Shown here in pieces: positions 11,955 to 22,768 of a DNA stretch of 59,158 nucleotides. The first letter of the stretch is position 1; each line of letters begins with the position of its first letter. Location of the stretch: the NCBI GenBank assembly GCA_025765615.1, contig JAIVFJ010000356.1, forward strand, positions 1 through 59,158. The letters are read 5' to 3'. The stretch comes from Zopfochytrium polystomum. Its lineage: Eukaryota > Chytridiomycota > Chytridiomycetes > Chytridiales > Chytridiaceae. Made by a program: the position numbers and the translations under genes. The notes beneath the pieces are model-generated. The model worked only from the letters and a program-made list of their open reading frames with translations. It searched no databases and was not told the DNA's origin.

Positions 11955-14900
11955 GATGCTACCAGTCACCCCGGACGACTGGCCCGACCACCGACAGCAG
12001 CCTCAGCCAGCGTCCGCACTCCTGCTGCATTATCACCCACACTCGCACCATTAGACCTTAAGCTTCACCACATTAGACGTCAACGATCATCTCATCCTCT
12101 TCTAGTCGTCATTGGCTCGTTCCAAGGCGACCCCATCAAGATCCTTATTGACTCCGGAGCATCCCCTTCGTTCATCAACTCTGACCTTGTCCCTTACCAC
12201 CGCAAGAAGGGAACGATTCCCATCACAGCTCGCCGACGGCTCCACCACCCACGGCTCGCAACACTCCCACATCTCCTTCCAAGTAGACGGAAAAACCTAC
12301 CACCACGACCTTGTTTCCACCACAATTGCAGTACGACATCATTCTTGGCAAAGACTGGCTTGACAGCGTCAACCCTGCAATCGACTGGCCCACCAACTCT
12401 CTTCAGCCTCCAGGACGGCACCACCTGGCAAGGCCGCGAAGCAACTGATATCCACAGTAGAAATCTGCTCTGCCAACGCCTTCAAGCGCGCCATTCGCAA
12501 GTCCCACCTATGGGGAATTCTACTCTCCATCAAGAAGACCACTGCCGACTCCAATGCTGCCGACACTACTGCACGAGAGAAGCTCAACCCCAAAGTCCGC
12601 GCCATCATTGACAAATATCCACATGTCTTCGAACCCTTTGAAGGCCTTCCGCCAGCTCGCTCTACCGACCATCGCATTCCCCTCATGGACCCTCTGTCAC
12701 CTCCTCCATGGCGACCCATCTACCCCATGTCAGAGGACGAACTCGCCGCTCTCCGCGAAGAACTGGACATTCAGCTGAAGCACGGCCGCATTCAGCACTC
12801 CACCTCCCCTTACGGTGCACCTATCTTCTACGTCCGCCAAAAGGATAAGTTACGTCTTGTGTTCGACTACCGTGCTTTGAACAAAAACACCATCAAGGAC
12901 CGCACGGCTCTTCCAAACATCTCCGAGATTCTTGATCGACTTGTGAAAGCCCGCCATTTCTCCACTCTCGACCTCGCCTCAGGCTACCACCAGCTGCAGA
13001 TCCATCCTGACGATCGCCACAAGACCGCATTTCGCACGAAGTATGGACACTACTGAGTGGGTAGTCATGCCTTTTGGTCTGTCAAACGCCCCCGCCACCT
13101 TCCAGGCCACCATGAATCGCATCTTCCAGGATTACATTGACGCTTTCATGACAATCTACCTCGACGACATCCTGATCTATTCGTCCACTTTTGAGGACCA
13201 CATGGCGCATATCGACCTCGTCCTCCAACAACTTGCTGACAATATGTTGCACTGCCGCCTCTACAAGTGCTCGTTCCTTCAAGACGAGATTGACTACCTT
13301 GGCCACCACGTTCGCCTTGGTGAGATCTCCGTTCTATCATCACGACTCCAAGCGATCAAAGATTTCGAGCCTCCTCGCTCCTGGACCGACCTCCGAGCCT
13401 TTCTCGGTCTCGCCAACACGATCCACCGCTTCACACCACACCTCGCAGACATTTTAGCACCGCTTTCTGACCTTCTCCGCCGGGGGGAGTCCATTACAAA
13501 GTCAACGCCTTTTGAATGGGACGACTCTTACGATGCCATCTTCACCAACATCAAGCACGCCATCTCTCAGCCGCAAACCCTTGCAATGTTTGACCCTTCC
13601 AAGCCCGTACACCTGTACTCCGACTGGTCCACCCGCGCTATTGGCTCCTACGTCGCCCAGCCTGCCGACAACGGCACAGAGCGCCCCATTGCGTATGCCT
13701 CACGAAAATGCAAACCCTGCAGAATCCGCCTACCATCCCTATGAAGGCGAAATACTTGCTCTTGTTTCCGCCTTGAAGCAACACCGCCAGTACCTGATCG
13801 GCCGAGAGGTGAAAGTATTTACAGACCACTCGTCCCTCAAGCACATTCTCGACCAGCCTAAACTCCGACCTGTACACCACCGCTGGATCGCTGATATCCT
13901 CGCCTTTGACTTCCAAATACAATGGCTCCCAGGCAAATGGAATAACGTCGCTGATGTCCTTTCCCGCCGAACATTTACTCGCACCATAGCTACACAAGTC
14001 TCTGACTCTGATTTCGACGCACCAACAGTCACTCTCAACAACATGCTATCGATCAACGACAACCTTCTCGACGAGATTCAGGCCCTCTATGGCACCGACG
14101 GTGACTACAAGCAAATCACCGAAGCACTAGACGACAAAAGGACTGCGCCAAATCGTCTCCGCAAACACCTCCGTCGCTACACCCTCCGCGACAATCTCCT
14201 TCTCTACGATGCCAACGACGGCCTCCGCTACTACGTTCCCACTGCCCTCCGCCAGCGTTTCATACGTCTTGCCCACTCTGACGGCCCTGCCATCCACACC
14301 TCTTGGGAAAAAACCGCCGAACGTTTAACCAGGAATTTCCACTGGCCAAACCTCCACCGTGACGTTCAACATTTCGTCCGCACCTGCGACGCCTGCCAAC
14401 GCTACAAAGCTGTCCGCCGCCTCCCCTACGGCCTCCTCTCGCCTCACGAGATCCCACCAACACCATGGCACACCGTCTCCATGGACTTCATGGGTCCGCT
14501 CCCACCGACAGCGTCTGGATTCACTGCGATCACTGTCTTCGTCGACTCTGCAACCAAACGCACGCACATCGCTGCCAGCCGCATCACTGACTCTGCCGAA
14601 GACGTCGCCGCCCTCTTCGAACGCATCATCTGGCGCTACCACGGCTTCCCCAAGCACATCATCTCCGATCGCGACTCTCGATTCCTTTCCGACTTCTGGC
14701 AAGCCCTTCGCAACAGCCTCGGAATCCGCCAGACAATCTCCACGTCGTTCCATCCTCAAACCGATGGCCAAACAGAGAACAAGAACGGATGGATCATCGC
14801 TTCCCTCCGCCCATATGTCAACTGGATCCAAAACGACTGGGATCCGCTACCTCCATATCATTGAGCACGCCATCAACGACACCATGAACACATCAACTGG

Positions 14901-15486
14901 TTTCACTCCCTTTCAGCTTGACACCGGACGCAACCCCCTCTCACTCCTCGACTTGACTCTTCCTCCTGCGACGCCTCAATCTGTCCATGACCACCTGGCC
15001 CGCCTCACCGTCGCAAAGGACTTCGTCCGCCACGCTCAAGACGCCCAAGTCTACGCCGCCAACCGCCATCGCCTCCCTGACCCGTTCCGTCCAGGCGATC
15101 TCGTTCTCCTCTCTGCCCGTGACATCACTCCGCCGAACGCCCGCGGCCGCCCTTCCGAGAAGCTTGCCGCCACCTTCTATGGCCCGTTCCGCATCATTGC
15201 CCGCCTTGGTACTTCCTATCAACTCGATCTCCCTCCAACTTGGCGTTTTCACCCTGTCTTTCACCCCGAGAAACTTCGTCCCTACTTTTGGGATCAACAC
15301 GGCCCCCACCCGTTGAACGCTCTTCCCCTTGACTCTCGCCAAATTGCCGCTGTCCTTTCCTACCGCACTTTTTACAACCGCCCACAAATCCTTGTTTCTT
15401 GGACAAACCACTCTCCCGTTTACAATGCTTGGCTCAACCTTACACCACAACTTCACAATGATCTCCGCCTCTCTGGCCTTCTTTAA
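11955..15486 (+). CDS. pol: Retrotransposon Pol (protease, RT, RNase H, integrase)
   Basis: Protease active site LIDSGAS lies near 12150. Reverse transcriptase spans about 12685-13330, with LDLASGYHQ, MPFGLSNAP and the catalytic YLDD. RNase H has YSDWS, a catalytic Glu and TDHSSL near 13600-13860. Integrase has the HHCC zinc finger (ending CDACQRYK) and a D,D(35)E core: MDFMG, ISDRDSRF, DGQTE. The C-terminus (ILVSWTNHSPVYNAWL) resembles a degenerate chromodomain. Frame changes occur near 12205, within 12370-12690, near 13050, near 13745 and near 14845. It is the standard polyprotein for the family. The stop is at 15484-15486, 56 bp before the 3' LTR. Confidence 0.9.
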
Positions 15487-15536
15487 TGCGCTCCTTCCTC
15501 TGTTCTCCTTCTTTCAGAGCGCAGCCCGCTCTTGCC

Positions 15537-15542
15537 GGGGGG
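15537..15542 (+). other. Short polypurine tract
   Basis: Six G residues lie directly before the 3' LTR, in the place expected for the plus-strand primer. The tract is unusually short and all G. Confidence 0.4.
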
Positions 15543-15834
15543 TGTGAGAGAACTTCACGTCATCCGCTTTGTCTTCCTTCCTTGTCGAACTCCGATGCTT
15601 CACTTCCCGCTCTGCATCGTTACCTTGTCTCCACTTGTTACCTTCGTGTCATTCTCCGCTCCCTTACTTTCCGATGTATCACTCTCCGCTTCCCCTGTCC
15701 TTCATATCGGATAACTCTCAACCATCGGACTTCTGGCAGTATAAAACCGCCCTTTTGCAGTACCAATAAAGAAGCGAACCTCAAAAAGACCTTCCACTAC
15801 GCTTAAAAGGACCCTTCCTTCGAATTCCCTCACA
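15543..15834 (+). repeat. 3' LTR (292 bp)
   Basis: Same sequence as 10429-10722 apart from single-base length changes in homopolymers: three are one base shorter and one A run is one base longer. TATAAAA is at 15740-15746 and AATAAA at 15765-15770. Confidence 0.95.
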
Positions 15835-15839
15835 TGCCT

Positions 15840-16260
15840 GCTCGTTTTTTTCATTGCCCAATCTATTATTTACATACAGAGTGCGGCCGTGGGCGAAAGA
15901 CTGTCGCTGACTCACAGGAATTTCCTAAAGGGGGCGTCATTTTGCCTAAACGGGGAATTTTCCTGCTCTGCTTGCGGGTGCCGCGCGAGCATGGGAATTT
16001 TTTTTTTTTTCTCCCGTTGTTTGTGCTGCAAAACCGCTGCTGGTCCGCAGTTCGGCTCTTTGTCTTCTTCGTCCGTCTGCTTCTTTTTTCCTTCTTCGCA
16101 CAACGATCACGATCGCACTTCGCCGCTGATCAACCGAACTCGCCCCCCAACAGGCCGCTGCCCGCCAGCATCTTCTTCCTTCCTTCGACCTCGCCCTCGC
16201 ACTCGCCGGTCCACACACACACACACACACTCACACACACACACTCACACACATTCCGTA
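15840..16260. other. 5' flank of the FAD monooxygenase with CA repeat
   Basis: No gene is seen. A T run lies at about 15999-16010, and a CA dinucleotide repeat interrupted by two CTC units lies at about 16203-16253, ending a few bases before the start codon. Confidence 0.6.
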
Positions 16261-17537
16261 TGAAGATCCTGATCATCGGCGGCGGGCTCACCGGCCCCGC
16301 CCTCGCCCTGGCCCTCAGCCGTGCAGGCCACGACGTCGAGCTCTTCGATCGCCTGCGGCCGCCCGCCGGGAGGAACCCCGCCCTTGCCTATGAGCCGGGC
16401 GACGTCGGCGGCGGCCTCACCCTCATGGAGAACGGCCTCCGCGTCCTGAAGCACCTCGGCCTCCTCGACGAGATCGTCGCCGCCGGCGCGCCCGTCGTCA
16501 GCTACAACATGCACAAGATCGACGGACAGCTCGTCGCGAGCTTCAAGGTCATCAACAAGGACGATCTGATCACCGTCAACATCCTCCGCTCCTCCATCAC
16601 GCGCATCATCTACACCGCGCTCAACAAGGAGGGCGTCTTTCTCAAGTACGACAAGCACCTCACCGGCATCGAGCAGCCGACCGACGGGAGCCTCGGCGTC
16701 AAGGCAACCTTTCGCGACGGCACGTTCGCCCACGGCGACATCCTCATTGGCGCCGACGGCGTCCACTCTGGTGTCCGCTCCATCCTCTTCCCGGACCGCA
16801 AACCCTTCAAATCCGGCTTCGTCGGCTACTTTGGCGTCACCGAGTACTCGGACGAGTTCAACTGGCCCTCGCGCGCCCTCAACTTCTTCACCAACAACGT
16901 CGCGGGCAAGTCCGGCTACATCATGCGCACCTCGGACGCTCGCATCCACTGGGCCATCTACGAAGCAAAGCAAGAAGACATCTCGCACGACCACTGGGAG
17001 TCCCTCTACGACCTCGACGCCGAGGCCGCCCGCATCGCCGCGCTGGCGCGCTCGTGGCAGCTCGGCCCGGCGTTTGAACCGATGATTCGCAAGTCGATCC
17101 GCATCATCCCCATGACCATCTGGGACCTCGAGACCCTGCCGACCTGGCACAGGGGCAACTGCGTGCTGGTCGGCGACGCGGCGCACGCTATGGTGCCGTT
17201 CGTCGGGCAGGGCGCCAGCGTGTCGCTCGAGGACGTGGACGTGCTCACCGCGCTGCTGCAGCGGCTGCCGAGCGACCCGCGGCGCGCTTTTGAGCTCTTC
17301 CAGGAGGCGCGGTACCCGCGCGCGAAGAAGATTGCAGAGTCCGCCCGCACGCAGGGGAAGCGGCAGTACGCCACGTCGCCGTTTAGCACTTTTGTCGGGC
17401 TGTCGTTCTTGCGGCTGTTTGCGTTTATCGCGCGCGTGACCAACACGAGCTTGAATCCGGAGGAGGTGCTTGCGTACGACGGATACGACGTTGTCCGGCA
17501 GCTGATCATCAAGAAGGGTCTGCTTGACAACAAATGA
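16261..17537 (+). CDS. FAD-dependent monooxygenase (salicylate hydroxylase-like)
   Basis: Single-exon 425-residue flavoprotein of the UbiH/salicylate hydroxylase class, which hydroxylates an aromatic or similar substrate using NAD(P)H and oxygen. The N-terminal dinucleotide fold MKILIIGGGLTGPALALAL has the GxGxxG pattern. The DG motif is IGADGVHSGVRS and the GD motif is LVGDAAHAMVPFVGQGAS, so all three FAD-binding signatures are intact. The open frame continues upstream to 15834, but ATG 16261 is chosen because the fold starts right there and the upstream part is low-complexity. The substrate cannot be inferred; no biosynthetic neighbours are present. Confidence 0.9.
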
Positions 17538-18022
17538 CCGCGCCTGCGTTCGGGCAATACCAATAGAAAGACTTTTTCCTTTTTTTATGCTGTCCTGCAT
17601 ACTACTTTAAATAGACTTTTTGCGGATTCCAAATTGATCCGCTCAATTCCAGGAACTGGAGATTAGACCGCCAAGGAGCACCAAATTTTGAATTGTTTTG
17701 GGCGAAAATGGTGAGCGTCGAACAGCAACAAAGATAGGCCTTTGATGACAACCAGTCAAATCAACGTCTCACGACTCGCTCACCCATCCACACATGACAC
17801 CATCGCCTCGCAATGATCGATTTAAGTCGGTGCGGAGGCCAACTTGTCCAGCTTGGTTGTTTTGACATATTTTTCCAATCCAACCTGGACATTTCACAAA
17901 AAAATACGCCCGCCTTGTCTTCCAATGTTTAGGCTCGTCGAAAATAATATCAGTGTGCTAAGCTCCGTAAGCGTTCTTAAAGAGATCAAAACCAGAGAAC
18001 GGTGACCAAGTCTGCAACAAGA
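17538..18022. other. Intergenic, no gene seen
   Basis: AT-richer sequence between the monooxygenase stop and the MTHFR remnant, with no coding signal that I can support. Confidence 0.5.
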
Positions 18023-19330
18023 ATGAAGATCACGAAGAAGATCCAGCGAGCTCGGTACGCGTCTGCTGCTATAGAGATTGTTCAGATCCGCCCTCGCCCC
18101 GTCCCACCCGACCCCAACTTTTCTCAAATCGGACCGAGCCGTCGCCATCTTTCTGTCCCTCTCGTTTTTCCTCCAACGGACTCCAAAAACTCCTGACTAA
18201 AAAATGGCACTCGAACTATGTTTATTTTGCAACTCGTCAGATGAAGGCCGGTGCTTTTGCGTACATCTTTTTCCGTCACAAACCGCCACGCCCCGCGCTG
18301 ACAGCAATAAACAGTAGTCGTTCGAGTACTTCCCGCCAAAGACGGACATCGGCGTGTGGCAGGTATGTCGCCAAAATTTTCTGCTCGTTCGCCTCAATTT
18401 GTCACTCGCAGGCGTGACCTGCCCGATTTTGCCGGGCATCATGCCCATTCAAAGCTACGGAGGCTTCAAAAGAATGACCACCCTCTGCAAAACCAAAGTT
18501 CCAGCATTCATCCTGAAAGAATTAGAACCGATCAAGGATCGCACTTCATTGAGTACGAAGGCATTTCTAACTTTATTAATCAGGATGACGATAAAGCCGT
18601 CAAAGAGTATGGGATCTCTCTTCCGGTGTCTATGTGCAACAAAATCAAGGCTGCCGGCGGCCTTGGTTTCCACTTTTGCGTGAGTTTACCAACATTACAA
18701 GTCGAAGAATTCAGTGAAAGAATGGGCGTTACAGTGCCTCAACTTGGAGAAATCCGTCCGGCTTAGTCTCGAAGGCCTGGAATTCGTGGCGCCAATCGAG
18801 ATTGCGAAGCCACTTCCGTGGAGGCCTGTCAGCTATAAGAAAAGAAGTCGCAAATCACGCTAAACGTTATCGGTCCCTTGCTCGCAATCGGGAGAAGGAG
18901 ACTATCCGTCCAATTTTCTGGAAGAATCGGACGCGCAGCTATATTCTTCGAACGGTGAGCCGGGATGATTTCCTCAACGGTCGGTGGGGCGACTCACGCT
19001 CAACGTCTTCGTGTCATTCTGCAAAAAAACGAGCGGTCTGGCCTGCCGTGGTGTGACCAGCCAATGACGTCGGAAACTGCCAACATTCGCAACCAGCGCA
19101 TCAGTACAAACGACCAAGGATTCCTGACGATCAACAGTCAGCCAGGATCGTTCAGCAAACCATTGTGGACCCGGTCAGCTTCATGGCATGGAAGGTGCGT
19201 CCGATGCTCATTTTATTTCTGAGGTGAACGCTTTTCCGATTAAATCATAGAACGAGGCATTTGATCTTTGGAATAAGTGGGCTTCCATCTATAAAGATGA
19301 CTCCCGACTGCTAAGCTCATCAGGAAACTA
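18023..19330 (+). pseudogene. Decayed methylenetetrahydrofolate reductase
   Basis: Ordered fragments of MTHFR. The N-terminus MKITKKIQRA (18023) is followed by SFEYFPPKTDIGVWQ (about 18320). After an apparent intron comes GVTCPILPGIMPIQSYGGF with KVPAFILKELEPIKD. Next are [74 protein letters not shown] and finally NEAFDLWNKWASIYKDDS. Roughly 140 residues of the FAD-binding barrel between the second and third fragments are absent, as is a block after GFLTINSQP. Several frames are used. Normal MTHFR is about 600 residues and needs the missing barrel, so this copy cannot be functional. A deletion introduced by misassembly is the alternative. Confidence 0.8.
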
Positions 19331-20256
19331 ACGGATACTAGGAGCGCGAACATTGGGATTGTTGCAAAGAGTGTTGATAACTTTAGAAACAGGCTGGAAC
19401 AGGAGTTTGATAGCGGGAAGGATTGCTAAGGCAGAGGGGATTGATCGATTTTCGAGATGGGTTTACTCTTTTTATATGAACGTTCCACATACCCCGACAA
19501 CCCCCAGACTTTTTTTCTTTTATATGTTTCAGAACGAGACGAAGAACTGCAGGGAGATTGCGAGGCCGTCTTGTGGGACGGTCTGGAAACCGACAAATTG
19601 CACTTTTGACAGCCACAGGAGAGGCTCGAGAGCATCACGAACATTTCTCTTCGCCTCGTTTGCCTCCCTGCCCCGTTCATTGGTCTGGCTGTGAATCGCA
19701 TTCTGAAACCAATCAAGCAATTTATTTGGAGTAGAGACCTGGAGCTTCCACCGCACAGCAATCTGGGATTTTCCTCCAAAACTGCGAAGTGTTCTCACGG
19801 CTCGAGAGACGGTGGGCAGGCACACACTACTCCGGTAATAATGATCCGCGCAGCGCAGATCCTGCAGATGTTTGTCCGCTCCGCTCCGTTCACCCGTGCC
19901 CAGTGTGGCTCCCGTTGCGAAAGTGTTTTTTTGGCAAATGCTTTCCCGTTCCGCACCACCTTCCTATTTTGGCTGCTTCGAAAGATCATTCCATTGCGTT
20001 CTTGTCCTGCTGCTGCATAAAACAATTTGCGAAGAAAGGGGTCAAAAACGGACGAAAACGAAGTTCTGCGCTTTCTCTCATCATTTCTGTTGCGGGGACC
20101 CTGGTGGAAAAAGAAACAAAAAAAAAAAAAAGAGTCAAAAAAAAAAGGTACCTGAAACAAGGAAATAGAAGAGACAAAAAATTGCGCTGGGTCAGCGGAC
20201 TCGTTGGATATTACCCCTGTCGAAAATCACTCCGTCAGCCCACACACACCCTCTCC
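19331..20256. other. Region with coding-like debris, no confident gene
   Basis: Fragments such as SANIGIVAKSVDNFRNRLEQ (about 19345-19405) and ERDEELQGDCEAVLWDGLET (about 19535-19590) look protein-like but do not join into a frame, and I do not recognise them. From about 20110 the sequence is A-rich and is probably the upstream region of the first arrestin-like gene. Confidence 0.4.
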
Positions 20257-21914
20257 ATGTCTGTGCAGCCCAAAGCCTCTGTCGCTGCCACCATCGGCAA
20301 CCCGGATGCGGCCGCCACCGCCACCCGCGTATTCGACGCCCACCCCATCCTCCGCCGATCCCTCGACGCCCTCCTCGCCCAAGGGGCACCCGACTACCCC
20401 GTGCTCCCCGTCTTCCAGCAAACCCGCACCGGTGGCTTCGTCGACGACGCCAAGAACCCGCCGCTCTGGTTCCAGCGCGGCGACCGCATGATGGCCAACA
20501 ACCTCGAACCGGAACCCGTGGTGCCCAAAGTCACCGTGCTGCCGTCAAAGCTCTCGCCGAATCCCTCCGGCTTTGTCGTCCGCGTCCCCGGCGACCTCGA
20601 GGTCGCGCTCCACCGACCCATCGAGGCGCACCACGACCTCGCTCCCTCCGAGACGTCGCCGTTCGTCTACGGCTTTAACGGCCTTCCCGGACTTGGTTCA
20701 TGGTCCATCGCAGGCGTGCTCCGCATCACAAACAACAAAGACACCGCGCTCGAGCGGATCAAGGTGTCGTTGGACTTCACGGTGAACATGGCCTGCAAGC
20801 ACCTGGTCAAGGCGTTGATGGAGAATGTCGCTGACGCCAACTCCGGAATGGCCGCAAAGCATCTTGTGCGATGGCGTCTGGCTGAGGTCAAGCCCCACGA
20901 GCTTCTAATCGAAAAGCTAGTGAGTCTACCTTCTGCCTAATGATTTACAAGCTAAGCAAAGCCCACAACCGCAAACAGGGTCCTCGAGAGTCCTTCTTCG
21001 CCTCGTTCCAGTACCAGTTTACTCAAGTCTACCCCCCATCCGTCGACCTGATTGCCTTGAACCTGAACGAATCCGCAACAAACACCTACTACAAGCTGAC
21101 GGTGAACGTCGTTGTTCCGAAGAAGGGCTTCTTTAAGGACAACAAGATTGTCTCTCTCACCAAAGATATCCCTGTGCACCTGTACTCAAAGCCGCAAATT
21201 GCCTCAGTCGTGAAGGCTACGCACAAAAGGACCGAAACGCTGCACGCGAAAACGATAGAGTTCCCGTGGAAGCTGTCGCTCGTTCACAGAGTCCTGGCTC
21301 CCTCCGAGACCGCCTTCCTCGACATCACAGTCGGCGCTCTCCCTGGCACGTCGACGCTTCCGGAAATCACCGCCGTCACCGTCGAGATCGTCGAAGTCAT
21401 CGGGTACCTGCGCGGCGAGCCCAAGTTTGACAAGAGCAAGCAGGTCCGCACGCACGCGACCCAGAAAGTGTGCGAGCGGTACAAGTTTGCAGTGGCCTCG
21501 CAGGAATCGGCGAACGCTCCGCTCCCGCTGTCGTGGACCCGCGACGACGCCCCGCAGCTGCCGGACACCTCCACGTCGCAGACCGCCACGCTGCGGTTCG
21601 CGACGCCGCCCCTCGCGGCAGCCCGACGCGACGCCGTCCGCGCATCGCCCGCTGCCAAGCAGGATCCGCAGTACCCCGCGTCGTGCATGAACCCAGACGG
21701 GCGGTGGCACGACGCCGTCATTGCACACGACCTTCGCATTGTCCTGCACGTTGTGGACGAGAAGCGACGCACTGTGGAGGTCGAGGGTATCATGGCTGTT
21801 TCGGTGATTGGCGTGCCGAGAGAGGAGCTTGTTCGGTTGGTGGACGCGTATCCGGGGCTGTTGGAGGACGTGCCGATAAATGACGGAGACGAGGAACTGC
21901 CAACCGTATTTTAG
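20257..21914 (+). CDS. Arrestin-like protein A
   Basis: A two-exon gene (20257-20919, 20979-21914) encoding 532 residues in unbroken frame. The first half has a conserved HPILRRSLDALL segment, then SGFVVRVPGDLEVALHRPIE, FVYGFNGLPGLGSWSIAGVL and KVSLDFTVNM. The second half has FASFQYQFTQVYPPSVDL, YKLTVNVVVP, FPWKLSLVHRVLAPSETAFL and ITAVTVEIVEVIGY. The alternation of beta strands, the F-PPS element and the pre-strand LAPSET resemble the N- and C-domains of alpha-arrestins, which act as adaptors in receptor or transporter trafficking. This fold call is by pattern and needs a profile search. The protein ends DGDEELPTVF. It is first of a tandem array with B, C and D. Confidence 0.75.
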
Positions 21915-22768
21915 GTGAACTGCTACTGCCAGGGGTTGTAGAGTGCGGAATAAGCTGCCTTGAATTTTCATTTGCTGTGGCTCTGAGTCACTCTTTGCTA
22001 CTTTTGTAGTATGTCCGAGTAGTCTTGCGTTTTGATATTTGTTTGGAGGGTACGAGCGATAGTAATCAAAATGGCAAATTCTGAGAAATCAATCTTCACA
22101 CAGGAGCATACTGCGGTGTGTGAAGGGGGGTGCGGTAATGAGCAAATTATTTGCGTGAGGCAACCAAAGAATGCGACAAATGACTGTCCCGTGAGGAATG
22201 AGAGAGAGAGACAGACAGGGAGACAGATGGAGCGCAGCCTGTGTGAAGAGGAAGCGAGCGACTTCCTTGGACCTTCCCCCCAATACTATTATGAAGCTGA
22301 AGGTCGACGGACTTCTCTGTTATTTGTTTCGTTTTGGATCAACGGCTCGACTGGCACCCACACGCTTGCTCGCCGACAAGCCTTTTTAATCGAGCCGAAT
22401 GCTAAGTAATTTCGAGCTGGGTATCAAAAAAAAAGTAAAAATTACATTCATGCAAATAAACACGCTCAGTGCATATTCAAATTCGGCCTCCGCAGAGAGC
22501 AGTGTGGGAATTTTCTCGCGTTGGGCATATTGCAACAGTAGGCCAACAATAAAAAGACGAAAAGGTAAAGAAACAGGAGTAAAATAAAACAAGAAAACTC
22601 TGCAGGAGGCCGATCGCCACAGACCAAAGACAAACCCATTAAAACCACAACTCGAAAGCCCAGTCCCCGCCCGCCTTGCCAACAAGAAGAAAAATAAAAA
22701 ATAAAAAAAATCATCAAAAAAACACAGGCCCACTTTCCTCCCAATACAGCCAATATCGCAGAAGGCGA
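21915..22768. repeat. Intergenic part of the duplicated unit, copy 1
   Basis: Closely matches 26870-27746, starting directly at the stop codon of gene A (GTGAACTGCTACTGCCAGGG) and running to the start of gene B. There are substitutions and small indels between copies. It shows that an A-B unit was duplicated. Confidence 0.85.
22711..22732 (+). promoter_or_regulatory. Conserved upstream element of arrestin-like gene B
   Basis: An A-rich stretch followed by TCATCAAA(A)n and CACAGGCCCA lies 37 bp before the ATG. The same element lies at 25083-25104 before gene C and at 27689-27710 before gene D. A transcription start or promoter element is inferred. Confidence 0.4.

Larger units (their letters stand above)
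10429..15834 (+). mobile_element. Ty3/gypsy LTR retrotransposon, full length
   Basis: A 5.4-kb element flanked by LTRs that begin TGTGAG and end CTCACA. The 5-bp duplication TGCCT occurs immediately outside both ends (10424-10428 and 15835-15839), which proves insertion by integrase. Internal order is primer site, gag with zinc knuckle, protease, reverse transcriptase, RNase H and integrase, which is the Ty3/gypsy order. The LTRs show no substitutions between them, so insertion is recent. Several pol frameshifts are present; with the LTR evidence these may be sequencing errors rather than death of the element. It sits 114 bp downstream of the LTV1 stop codon. Confidence 0.96.

Noticed and set aside
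15834..16260. Extension of the monooxygenase frame upstream of ATG 16261
   Set aside because: The extra 142 residues are low-complexity and partly encoded by the CA repeat and the retrotransposon flank; the Rossmann fold begins at 16261.
16245..17600. A 451-residue open frame opposite the FAD monooxygenase
   Set aside because: An antisense shadow caused by GC-rich third positions; the plus strand has all three FAD motifs.
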